64,000 bases of DNA from Telmatactis stephensoni (lineage: Eukaryota > Cnidaria > Anthozoa > Actiniaria > Isophelliidae), in NCBI GenBank assembly GCA_029948255.1, contig JALIZF010001721.1, positions 1 through 64,000 on the forward strand, in the 5' to 3' direction. The notes beneath the pieces are model-generated. The model did no database searches and was not told the DNA's origin. It worked only from the letters and a program-made list of their open reading frames with translations. Positions 1 through 13,100 of this stretch are shown in pieces. Numbering within the stretch: the stretch's first letter is position 1; each line of letters begins with the position of its first letter. Made by a program: the position numbers and the translations under genes.

Positions 1-3000
1 AAACCTTACCAGACACATCACCGCCGGTAGCAGGAATCAAATTACGACAATAGACAACTTTTCTGGATTTAGATAATTAATTATTGAACAGTGGTATGGT
101 ACGGTAATAAACAATATATTGAACAATCCTGTAATGAATTCCGTTAAGCCGGTTTTAGGTCTGCACTTAGAATACATGCCATCGTACTTGTGGATGTTCT
201 AACGAGCCTCATTACTCAACGCCTTGGTGAAAATTGCCAAGAGAAAGCGGTGCGGTTGAGAGTGAGGGAAACGCGCTTGACTGCACGCGTTTTGGGCGCG
301 AAAATAATAATATAATAAAAAAAAAACAGGACAATTTTTGACTTTGACCTGAGTGGGTATCTTTTTAACCAATTTTGGTCTAGAAATTAACGGATAATAA
401 CGGATGCTGTTATAATCTCAAATCTCAGGAGTTTGTTTGTAAGGTTACCTCACTGTTATAGTGGATATAGATTATTAAAGAATTAATTCTGAATTGAAAC
501 ACTAATTGTTGAGCAGCATTGAAACTAATACTTTTTCGATTTTTTTGGTCGACGAAGAAATTCAAAACACATCCAGTTTCACATGAAAAGCCTAACTTGG
601 AATAACATTCGCTGGGACGACAACAAGGATATGAGAGGCAGCTGGCTCTCAGAAAGGGACGGGGAAAGGAGAGAGGAAATGGGGAGAGGAAGAAAGGAAA
701 AAAGGCAGGGAAAACGAAGAAAACGAGTCAGTAGAGGCCTGAATTTTGAGTTTTATTCCGTAATTTTGTAAATAAGCCAAGGGTATAAGATACTTGTGTG
801 TACAGCCAGTTGTAAATAAATCGTACAGGTTACTATCCAAGATATGACTGAAGACGATCCCAAACAATCAAGAGCAGGAGTGTTCATAATTTTGCATATT
901 GCGACTTGTCACTGAAGTTTTGAATAAAAAGGAATGAAGAATTACCAATGACCATGTTCATAATTTATGATAATAAAACTCCAAACAACTGGCCGGGGTC
1001 AACTAGTCTTGTTTGTGGTGTGAAGTCAATGAGGTAGGTATAGAACAGTCTCAAGATCTCTCAAGAAACAATTTTTTTTCTCGTAAAATATTCATAAACG
1101 AACTAAACACAAGAAAGTGTTTGTGTCAATTTAATACATGAGACAGTAATCGAGAAAAGCGATCCGATTTAAGGGAGTAGTCAGCTTTTCATCATCATCC
1201 GAAAGCTATAGTTGCTATAGAAACATATACGTTTGAGTAAATCTCGGTAACTATGGTGATTTCCACGTTGCCATAGCAATAAGCTATTTCTGTTCGGCTG
1301 ACATGAGAGTAATATATTCAAAATTTGAATAAAAATTGGGATTTTGATTTCTAATGATCTTTTGCTGAATTTCAAGACGTCAAAAAGTCATGCATTACCA
1401 ACTGAACCAGTAAATACTAAAGAGAAGGTAAAAACACGCTCACATTCATTAAATTCATATAAAGAACATTGAATTGTTTGTATATGATGAGTCGTGATTG
1501 TGAAAGTAATCGATCTTTCGCATTCAAATGTCTCCAAGTAAATTTTTCGTTTGATGGGAAACACGAAAAACAGTGAAAAAGGTCAAATCACTTGAAAATA
1601 CGAGTTATCAGGACGGCATATTTGTTATTTATGTTAATCATTATTCGCGGTTATCCGGTATGAGCAAATTTCGGATGAATAGAATGGGATAATGTATTTC
1701 TAGAAGTCATCTTGACAGTCAAGCTTAGCTTGTGTCGGCTAGTCTTGATTAGAGAATGAAAAATTATGAAAATGACTATATATTAGCAAAGCACTATCAT
1801 AACAAAAGAAACGAATGTCACATACTCCTTAAACTTACGCGAAACACACCAAATGAACAAAAGTATTTATCAATCTATCAGTTCTTGGACGTGGTGCAAT
1901 AAATTCACATGGACTCCCTAAATTGTATTGCGACCTTAAAACGTGGCTTGTAAACTCTTAACATAAATTTTCACATTGCTTAGAGATGATATCGTTAGAT
2001 AACATGCTTCGTTGCGTCTTTCTTCAAGTGTTGTTAGACCATTTGACTGCCTGGGGCTAGGTTGTCTACGTAGCTCAATAAGGAAACAGGGACAAAAGGC
2101 TGTTTTATACACACGTCAGTACTACTGGTATATTAACCAAAAACTCATCTTTGCGTGTTGAGCGGGTTTTTGACACAGTCACGTTCTATATAAGCAAAAA
2201 GCATATCGATCGTAGCGCGTTGAAAGTTATGTCCAGCCATCCCATTCCGTTTCGATAACAAAACAATCATTTAGTCGCCTGCATGTCAAGCAAACGTGGT
2301 CCGCCTTCAGCTGATCATCAAGCTGTTGTGCACACAAAATCCAGTTTTCAGTTTTTCTAATAAAACAGTGAGACGTTTCAAGTAAACACTTTAAACACTT
2401 TATTTTTATTGTTGAACATCTGGAAGAGTAACTTGGATGAATTCATATGTTCCACAACAGAAAAATAAGAAGTCATAAACATGCACAATAATGAAAAACA
2501 CAGCTGTAAGCTAGTATCTTCTAATAAGAGAAGAGCATTACAAAAACAAGATAAAAGGTGTTTGCCTGTTTAGAAAATCGTGAGCATACTTTGCTGATCA
2601 GGACCGTACAAGTGCTCAGCAAATTTGGTGAAGACTAGACAAACTCGGACCACAATGACATCATTGGGATTTAACGTTTCTTTGCTTATTTTCCATAGTA
2701 AGGAAAGAAGAAGAAGAAAATGATGTCTTTGAAAGTTCTTGCTAAAGGAAGGATGAGAAAGAGATCCTATGAGATGAATTCTGCTCTGAGTCTTCCTTGC
2801 CTCGATGTGGAAAACGTAACGGTAATGAACTAGCCTCACTTTCATGTTTCAGGATATAGCGCTGCGCTGGTTGCATGTGAAATTTGAAGCTTTCTAGCAT
2901 AGTTACTCTTGTCAGCCCCTTTCAGTTCATTCCGGATTTTGTACCGACTGAGTTCTAAGGACTTAGGACTGATCAATGGTCATATTTCTCTTGTCTTTTC

Positions 3001-4167
3001 TTTCCTTTTTCGTTCTTTCTTTCTTACACGGAGAAAAAAGAGCATCTTCATATGCCTTACATTTAGAACGATTTATCGCCTAAGAAAATAACGGCATGCG
3101 GACCGCCTGTTTGCTCCCCTTGGTCACCCGCGAAACATGCAGACGCCCGTCTCAGGGCATGAGCAATGATTTTGTATTTGGACTGAGGAGGGGAATACAT
3201 TGTAAAATAATGATGACATAGAATAACTGATTTAAGATTTGTTTACGCATAATTTGGTGCCGAAATATGGGGCACATTCCTACCTCATGCGAGCAAGGGA
3301 GAGACGAATAATCAGAACAATTCTTCTCGGAAGTAGAAACTCGATAAATGTACATAAGTTTCCATTTTCCTGTTTTCTTTTATAAGTACCATCGTAGTTA
3401 AACGGCAAATTAAAATCCATTTCGTTGGAGAGCAGATATTTTTAAGGTCGCGAAGGGATGGGGCAAAATAAATGGGCGAGGGAGTATACCCAAGGGGGTT
3501 TCCCCCGAGTCAACTGATTAATATTAAATTCTGTCAACCCCTGCTTACGTGGAGGCATAATTTTTTCGACTAATGCACTTCCTTCCTTTCGATATTCCGA
3601 CACTACTTCCTGCTTGCTAATCTTTTATTGGAAGCATAAATATGTTTGTTTCATGCCAGCCCCCTCTCAACACGTCTCTAAAGTCATTTGGTGATTACAT
3701 TATGTGTTACGATCACGATTAATACCCAATTTTGGGATGCCGGTATTTTCACATAGTGAATCTGGTGTTAGCATACTCGGTGTCAGAAACTTCCTTGTAA
3801 CCTTGACTTTGAGGACTTCGATGGATCTTTCTGAAAAATCGATTACACGTAGCTTCTGCCCTAACGTGCAGATTTTAATGAATTCTCAGAAATTGCTATT
3901 TCGTGGACCAGACTGAGTTAATTGTAGTTTCTAATAATGATAATTTGGTCGACTTCCGAATCACGTGCTCATCCCCAGTCCCCTCTTGAGTAAGAGTCCA
4001 AGTTTCAACCCCCAAAAAAACTGATGGAATTGTTGGAAGATGTGACTTAAAAATCGACAAAATGTTCACTACATAGACGTCCTAGGAATCATTCTAGCTA
4101 GTTCATGGTTTTAAAATTTATTGTTTTGCCTTCTGTGTAGCTTAAAAGTGCCAAATCCACCGAGATT
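1..4167. other. Left flank, no recognisable gene
   Basis: I see no coding exon here that I can support. The open frames are short (under 100 codons) and none has recognisable sequence or a convincing chain of splice sites. The 5' untranslated part of the KSR-like gene may begin here: an acceptor-like TGTGTAG ends at 4,140, just before its first coding exon, so at least one upstream non-coding exon is likely. X-box-like motifs at 1,211-1,280 are listed separately. Confidence 0.5.
1211..1280. promoter_or_regulatory. Cluster of three X-box (RFX)-like palindromes
   Basis: Within 70 bases lie GTTGCTATAGAAAC (1,211-1,224), GTAACTATGGTGAT (1,247-1,260) and GTTGCCATAGCAAT (1,267-1,280). All resemble the imperfect inverted repeat bound by RFX factors (GTNRCC, short spacer, RGYAAC). 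RFX sites typically lie in promoters of ciliary genes, but no start site is visible here, so function is inference. A gene beyond the left edge could be the target. Confidence 0.3.
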
Positions 4168-7100
4168 ATGTCTGAAGGGATGGACGACTTGATGAACCAA
4201 CTGCAGATGGTCCAGCGTATGATCGATATTTCTGCTACTAAACTGCATAGCTTACGAGTCGAAGGCGCCACTGATACGAACCTTATTCAACAAGAAATAC
4301 GGACAGTGGAGGTATGAAGTATTGATGGTAAACCGCTAAATACGAAAGGCACTGTATATGACTTGCCGTCAATAGCGTGATTCAAGGCGAAGTCCATCCT
4401 TGGGTCTTGCCGTTGTTGATTAGGAAAATGACAATTTTCCTGATATGCTCTTTTTAGATCCCTCTTGTGTCTTTCTTGTGTTTAAGTCCAACTTAAGATT
4501 TTTCTCTTGATTATGACAAATGGCTGACATATTTGAAGGGATTAGAATTGTTCGGGTTTGTGTATGTTTGTAGCTAAGCAGTGCTACCATGTTTATTGCG
4601 CTGCAGAGTTGTATCGCGTGTTAAAAATTTCTGTGTTGAGTAATGTTGAAGGGTTTTTAAGCTTTTATCAAATCTTTGTTAGAAATCATAAAGCGATATT
4701 TCATTTGCAATTAACTATTCACGTTCAACAACCAGAACCACAAATTTGACTCGACTTGAGCATATCAATAACAACATTCGGCATTCATGTTCAATAAGTC
4801 AGAATTGTTAATTATGTTTTCTGGCCTAGTTTTGACCCTAAAAATTCTTTAAAGAGAGAATTTCAGAAGAGAAATGGCGATCATTGCTTTTTGTAAACCA
4901 GACATAAAATATAAATGCGAGTGAAGAGAGACCAGACTGATATTCAGCTCTGCATAATTTTTCATTCCACAGGGAAAATTGGTGAAGTTGTTCTCTCGTA
5001 TGCTTGTTGCTAAACAGTCTGTCATCAGCGACAAAGTTGATCTAAAAGAGCTCAACAAATATCCTAGTTTAGTTCAATGGCTGCAAGTAGTAGGAATCAA
5101 CGACAGTGCAATTGAGGTAACTTCTCAGCTTTATTAGTTTACATATTAAGTTATGATAGTCGTGTCGTAATGGAGTCTATTCATTGACTATATAAGCTTA
5201 CCCATGTCTTTAATTGGGAGCAAGTCATAAGATTTGCTGAATGTCAATTTATGGGAGATTCGGTTTGTCTGTGGCGTCATAAAACTTTGATAGAAACGAA
5301 CTGAATGGACTCAATTCTTTGGATATTGGCCTGCGTGCACTGGAGTATATAAGGAAATTTTAGATTGTGTCCATTTTGAGATATTGTGTTCAATTTAAGA
5401 GTGTATACACGTTTGGAGTGTTATGTCGGCTTCAAATGTCAACACAGATGAGTTGTGAACATTCATTGTGTTGTCTAGTTCTTGAAATGTTGTCTACATA
5501 TTCTAAATCAGTCATAGATGAAAGTACAAGTATATTGTTATGAATTTTCTAATCTCCAGATAAGCTATCTTTCCCATATAATATATATCGTAAGAATCTA
5601 GAATTATCTGGAAGAGGGCTACTTTGAAGGCTAAACAAAATGGAATACAAAAATTCTGATTGATCCCTCATTCATTCAAAGACGTGATTACACCCTTGTT
5701 AACATAATTTTCTTAAATCCTTTGAATATATTATTATCAGGAAGTGTGTGACCTTCCTGAATGCTGTAATTTCACAGAGGTTATGATACTCTATTCACAT
5801 TGCATCAAAATTCACACCTGAATAATGCGACATCAGCATTTCTACTCTTTTATCAATTATATTGAACAATAGTGACTCATTTACATTTTGAATACTTATT
5901 GTTATGACAAACGAAGACCTCATCAGACAGTTTATCATTTCAAATGCATTTTTTTTTGTTAAATTCTTATCTCCATTTCTGTAAGTAAGGCTTTTACTTC
6001 CATATGTCAATCATGCATTACTTTTATATTGATAACTCTTTTTACAAATGGAAACTTTAAATGTTCCATAAAACTGTCAATTAAGTATAATCCCAAAATA
6101 AAAGTGAACTCAATGCTCTTTGAGGATATTAAACTTTTAGTATAGACTGGAATGATTACATTTTGACTAAATGATGGACATCATAGTTAAAACATCCTTC
6201 CTTCATTGTGACAAATTATATTGATTTCATTTCTTACGTGGTATCGGCAATGGTGACATCCACCTTTATCTATACACCTGTAATAGAAGTTTCCTGTTAA
6301 TATTTTTTTTCATGACAAGTGATTTTATTTCATATAACACTGGTACATGTATATTTCACTTTAGCTAATGCATATTATTTTATTCTTCACCAAAGTGTAA
6401 TTTATTAAACTCTAGGATATATTTGCCCTATTGTGGCCATATAAATTTCCCAACCTTTGATATTTTTAGAGAATTATTTATAAGTGGACCCTCTGTGAGC
6501 TATTGATTACTTACCACTGTCGATTAATTAAATGACCAAATTGTAATTTATCATTGATTTTTGATGGTAAGTCAAGTACTTTAAGTAAGTGATCTATTTA
6601 AGCCATCCATCTACCTCCATTAAAAACTGCCTTTTTGTGAACCAAAGCTGGTAGCTTAATGGTCTATGTGTTGGTTTGTCATTTATGAAAGCCTCTTTTT
6701 ATTTCAAATTGATGTCAATGAACTGGTTGCATGTACATGTCTATCAAAATAGTCTAGGTGATTGGTAAAAATTAGTTAAGTAGAATACATGACCTAGTAA
6801 AGCATATAGACATGGGGTGGGGGTGTAGTGTGTACAGTGAACGTGGGGAGGATTATAACATTTTGGCCACTTGAGTTTAGAAAGGAAAGAGGTAATGTGA
6901 AAACAGAGTATTTAATAAGACACATTCTGTTCATTTTGGAATCCCTGAACTCTCTCTCCCCAAATTGACAATTTTCAATTTTCAGAATAAATAAAGTTGC
7001 AACATAGGAGCTTTAATCCAGGGTTAAATCTAAAAATCTACAATCTTGGACAAAACCCATTAGGACTTTTTCAGTTTCCAACATGATTTCATGTCATTGC

Positions 7101-10100
7101 TGGAAGAATTCAAGGTTTTCAAATAATTTGTCATGCAATCCCCCTCTCCTCCTCTCAATGTTGAAGCCATATGGTGGCTGTTCAATTTGCAAGTACATTC
7201 ACAACCATTAATAATAATAATAATAAATAATATATAGCGCCATTTCTGGCAGCTTAGTGGCGCTTAAACATTACAACATTGTATGGAGAGGGGGAGGGGT
7301 GGGAAGTATCTTGAGCAACAAAAAAGAGAAGATCCTAAAAGGCTGAAATTAGTCCTAACAGTTATGTCCGAGATTGTAGATCTAAATCTAAAGAAAACCT
7401 TTAATTAGTGATAAGGGAGTTTTCATCAATTATGCCTTGGGGTGGGCTGGAGGAAAATTAGAAAAAAATTGTACAAGAACTAACATCCCCCCCACATTTT
7501 ATCTCATGATTTTTTTAACCCCCCCTTAATGTGATCATTACGATAAATAGCCCCCCCCCAAAAAAAAGATAGTAAACAATGTCAACAACAACAATAAAAC
7601 AACAATGCACAAACATACACACAAAAACACTTTTTTATCGGAAGTAGGATTTTTACCTTTTACCTCAATTCACTTTAATAGAAATTTATAGAAAATACTT
7701 AATTGCATATTATTAAAACTGCTTTTTATATTACTGTTTACTGCGAAAACCCTTGTATCGCGACCGCCATTTCAAACTTTCGGTTGGATTTTGGGATTTG
7801 GGTTTTCCGATCGACCAATCACATGGAAGGGGCGGAGCTTTGCGAATGACCTTGATCACTCGTTCCACGTTTAATTTGCCATCCGCCTTGTTCAAATCGT
7901 ATCTTTTTGAAAATTATAAGAAAATTGAGATGACTCGAGCATATCCAAAAGAATTGAGATGGAGAGTGGTTTTCTTGCTAAGAGAAGGACGTACTGTTAA
8001 AGACATGCTAGAGTTCTTAACGTTGGGGAAACGTTTGTCAAGAAGAAACAAACCAATCGATCGAATTTCGCCGAAGACCGGGAAAATTTAGATGGCTGCA
8101 AGGTATGTAAATGTAAACTTTTTCTATTTATTATATTTATTGGAAAGCTAGAGTAAAAGTAAGAGAGAATAATCTCCCGGTCAAATGACTAAGCCAGTCC
8201 TGTAACTCATCTTCATATATTTCGGGGTATTGCCTTATAATATTCTTGATCAACAAAATATCTTGAGCTGTAAACACATCACGAGACACGATCAGAAAAA
8301 AAATGAAGATGATGTATGATGTCGGTTTGGGAATTGGTCTCATTTTGTAAAGTAATAGTTCACTTCAGTAGTATTGATTTTACTCTAGCTTTCCAATAAA
8401 TAATAAATATAGAAAAAGTTTACATTTACATACCTTGCAGCCATCTAAATTTTCCCGGTCTTCGGCGAAATTCGATCGATTGGTTTGTTTCAAAGAGCAG
8501 CTTTATCTTCTTGACAAACGTTTCTCCCCGACGTTAAGAACTCTAGCAGTGTCTTTAACAGTACGTCCTTCTCTTAGCAAGAAAACCACTCTCCATCTCA
8601 ATTCTTTTGGATATGCTCGAGTCATCTCAATTTCTTGTAATTTTCAAAAAGATACGATTTGAAACAAGGCGGTATGGCAATTAAACGTGGAACGAGTGAT
8701 CAAGGTCATTCGCAAAGCTCCGCCCACTTCCATGTGATTGGTCGATCGGAAACCCAAATCCCAAAATCCAACCGAAAGTTTGAAATGGCGGTCGCGATAC
8801 AAGGGTTTTCGCAGTAAGATAGTTCAAGTACAAAACATTTTGTAAATCTGTCAAAAGAAGTCCAATGTGTATCAGCAAGACACAATAACTGAATTCTTTT
8901 TAATAGTTTTATGGTACAAATTTTAAGTGCTTAATTGTATTTTTACTGGGCATGACCATCGCCTAAAATGTATGATTGATTGACACTGTTGATTCAACAT
9001 ATTTTTAAAGCTTTTTGCATTGTCATGTTAGTAACATCCATGCCAGATCAATACATTATAGCTTGTTGATTTTTATCATCATTATATTAAAATAAAGCCC
9101 ATCAGTTACCTTTTGTCCTTATCATTATCCTGATTATAGACTGTTGTTGAAATCTATCCCCTGAAATCCTTGATGTCTGTTTCAGCCCCCCCTTTATGTC
9201 ACTCAATGGCTTAAGAGCCCCCCCCTCCTTTGTGCAAATATGTTTCAAAGCCCCCCCCTACTTTCCTCCAGCCCCCCCCAAGGCATAATTAATGAAAGCT
9301 CCCTAAGCCACATGCAAACAATCAGACCCCAGTCTGTTTTAGAGAACGTCCACTGAATTCTCAGTTTTCTAGATCTGATTGCTTCTTTGTTTGTAGCACC
9401 TTACAAAGAAGTGTGGTTCAGTAGAGGGTCTGTTGTCCTTACCCAGCGATAAAGTCAATAATATTCTCAATGGCTATACCAATGGTGAAGAAGAGAGTAG
9501 AAGATTGTTATCGGCTCTACAACATCTCCATGCTTATACAGGTTTGTTAGTCTACCAAATGGTCACTTTCCATGTGTTTGTGTTTTTGATGTAAAAGCAG
9601 GTTCGCACAGGTCACAGAAAACCTCAAAAGTTGTGGAATTTCATTATTTTCTTTCCAGGTTTGAAAAGTCATTGAATTTTGAGTGGGTCATGGAAAGTCA
9701 TGGAAACACAAATATTTTTGATTGCCAATGAATTAAAAGTATTTAGCTTACAATAAGGTTTCATAGCCATTGCAAAATTTCATGGGGTAATGGTTACAAA
9801 ATGTGATGATAACTCATGGGGCTTGGTTTGATAAGTGGAGAATGCAAACAAAAATGGCAGGCAATTGAGTGAGCTGAGAGGGGAATTTACCAAACTGCCA
9901 CAGTTGGCTCTTATGATGGCTACAGAAAAGGCCATTAAAAGTTATTAAATTTTAATAATTTTAAAATGGTACAAACCCTGTAAATCTCACTGTATTCTCA
10001 ATTGATGTATTCCAGAGAGACAAAAGCAAGGGCACAAAGACAGTACCTCAGAAATCTATTGGGATTCATGGGAAACTGGAAAAAACAAAGAAAGGACTGG

Positions 10101-13100
10101 GAATTCAACATCATCAGCAAGATCATCAAGATCATCAGCAACTTTTGAGTCTGATGATGCATTGCCTCCCTCACCACCCAGCTCTGATGCAGACACAGAT
10201 GCATCAAGGTTGTCAGCAAGTGATATGTCTGATGTTGCACCCAGTCCTAAACATACTACTCGGCACAGGGTTCCCATTATTTTTCCAAGTCCTGCAACTA
10301 GTCCTTTGAAGAGAAGTAAATCTGATGAAGTGAACATTGGTAAGTTTAAAAACATATGGTATCTGGTCATTTTGATCCATAATTTAAACAAACAGTCAAA
10401 CAAAAAGACAAATGAAAGGATGGAGGTGGGTGAAGTCGAGGGAGGGAGGGATGGTTAAAAAAAAAGAAAGAAAGGTCCCCACTGAAAATCATGTCTGTGA
10501 GTGGGAAACCTGTGAAAAGATTAAAGATTATTATTTAGAAAAAGGAAGAAAGGAAGAAAAGAAAGAAAGAAAACTGAAAAAAAAAAAAAGAAAACAAAAA
10601 GAAGGAAAGGAAAAAAATAAAAACAAAATTAATAATTAGCATTGTGAAAAGAAAGGCAAAAATAACGTTAGTTTTAAGCATATCATGTTTATTCAATGAT
10701 TTATTTAAATCCTTTTTCATAGATAACAAAATTTACATAGATAAAGGTAGTTCAACTGTTGGGAAGTACCGTGGCAAAAAGCTGACACCAGTCATTCCGC
10801 TCACAATAGAAATTCCTAAAAGTATAAGTGGAGATCAGCTATCAATTCAATCGGACTCTGACTCTGAGTATCAGAGAAGTGCATGTAAGTTTACAAAACA
10901 CCGCATAATTATTTAAAATCATACCAATCATTCAAATGAATTCCATGCTTGGGATTTTACATCATATTTAAGACTACATTTATGGAGCAGAAAGCTTGGC
11001 ACCAGAAATCTGGGATTACAGGGATATGTATGGCTAAAGCAGCAGTGTGAAATTGACTGTACGGTGCTGTGACCTTGTTGGTGAGCTGCGATATAGCAGT
11101 TTTCATGTGAGTGGGAACTTACCACGCTGTAATGTGGTCGTGTCAGTATTGTAATGTCTATAAATATATTTGAGATTCCTGCTGTAACCATTGGAGAGAC
11201 TACGTAACACGCAGTTGATGTAATATATCCATAAAGATATAATATAAAACACATAATACAATAGAAGGAAAGACAATAGAAAACAATAGATTTTTTGAAT
11301 ACATTGCACCAACTGAGTGCTATGTAGGTTTTCCCCTGTAACTATACTGTGTAATGACTATGCCATTTTCCCAGTCATAGCATATCTGCTCTATCTATAC
11401 ATTGTATTGTCTTGTATTGTGTTATGTTGTGTTGTAAACATTGGAAATTCCTGGCATGACCACTTTATTTTTGTAATAAAAATTCCTCTATGATGCACTG
11501 TGCTAGGTGATTGTACCATATGATTTGCTAATTCAGATTTTTGGTATTCTGGTGCCAAGAAATTTTTAATAGAGTCCCTGGTTAATTATCACTATTATTT
11601 TGTGATGTTGAATTAGATCTAGAATCTAAGGCCTGATTTGTTTTGCTTGTGATAGATTCTTTCAGTTCAAATTCTCCAAAGACTCCAACAAGGCGTGTGA
11701 TGGGTCACTCAATCAAACACATGTAAGTCTATTTTCTAGTGGCTTCCTCTCAGACCCTTGAGCTTAGTAGACTCTTGAACTAGAGTCCTTTGACCTAGCA
11801 CAACTCCTTGAAATTATGACTAAATGGACCCTTGACCCGGAGGACCCTTGACCTAGTGGACCCTTGATGTAGCACAACTCCTTGCCCTAAAACATCTTTG
11901 ACCTGGGGGAACCAACTTGGGAACATCTTGGATATCACTATTTTTGATACACACAGATTTCAGTCAGCAGCTGAAATCTCAGTACCTTTTTGAGAAAACT
12001 TAATGATGGTGGCCCATAATTACAAACCATTTTTTTCAGTTATTTTATATTTACTTTGTAGAGGTAAAAAGTCTTTTAATTCACAAAAAAAAATTTTGGG
12101 AGTATCCATGCATTTTATGGAGACAATTAATGGTAAACATGGCCAATAACCGCTGACCAGCAATTTTTTGAATTTTTAATATAACATCATTTTTTCCAAT
12201 GTTAATTCATAAAGAAATACAACGAAAGTAATAAAAGAGCTCTCCTGAAGATCGAATCCTTCACAATATAAGCAAAAAATGATGTTATTGAAATTACTGG
12301 TGCACGTTCCCCCCCCCCCCCCCCCCGGTTTTTTTTGGGCCTATTTGTAATTCTTAGGAAACTTGACATCAAATGCCATTTCTGAAAAATATATATTGCA
12401 AATCATTTTTTATGGTTTAATTTTTTGAATACATGTAGCTTAGTATATAAAACTGAATGAGAAAATAGAATTATGGGGTATCCATGCAATTTAAAAAGTT
12501 ATTTGCTGAGAAACGCACAAAATCTTATTTAAATCTTAAAGAAATCCCCACCCCTCTCTAGAGAGTGGCAAGGAATACAATACATTATGGGACATTTCCA
12601 AGATGATGGCCAAACGGTATTCTTTATTTCCGGCCATTTTTTCATGTGTCTTTAATCATCTAGAATGAATTCAACTTTAGAATATGAGAAACCATGTATT
12701 TTTCTTCTCAAAATCAGATTTTTCTTTGCAAAAGTCGTAAAACTAGTGTGTTTTCACAATGATTTTTGTGCAAACATGATCTTCGAAAAAACGTTTGTTA
12801 TTCAAATCATTCTCGTACCCAAAGCACCTTGGCCATCGTTCCTCCCCTACCGTAGTTGTACCCAGCTCTAGCACCTTGGCCGTTGTTCCTTCCCTATCAT
12901 AGGTGTGTACCCAGAGCATCTTGGCCATCGTTCCTCCCCAACGGTAACCTATGGTAGGGGAGGAACGACAGCTGAGGTGCTCTGGGTGCGAGAATGTTAT
13001 TCAAATTTGTGTGACGTCGCACACATGCTCATTGTGTCAAATGCGCAGAACACAATGTGCGCTGGAATTATGGGCCTTCGTCCTTAAAATACCTTTGTGT

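Larger units (their letters stand above)
5117..9396 (+). other. Large KSR intron 2 carrying nested repeats
   Basis: This 4.3 kb intron holds no exon I can recognise. 5,117-7,190 is AT-rich with no clear structure. An (ATA)n tract at about 7,210-7,235 is followed by a short inverted motif (GCGCCA...TGGCGC). An inverted-repeat element (7,414-9,304) with a Tc1-like fold-back inside it occupies the second half; both are listed separately. Confidence 0.7.

Noticed and set aside
2570..2845. A 91-codon minus-strand frame upstream of KSR
   Set aside because: No recognisable motif, no neighbouring exons with compatible splice sites; could not be supported as a gene.
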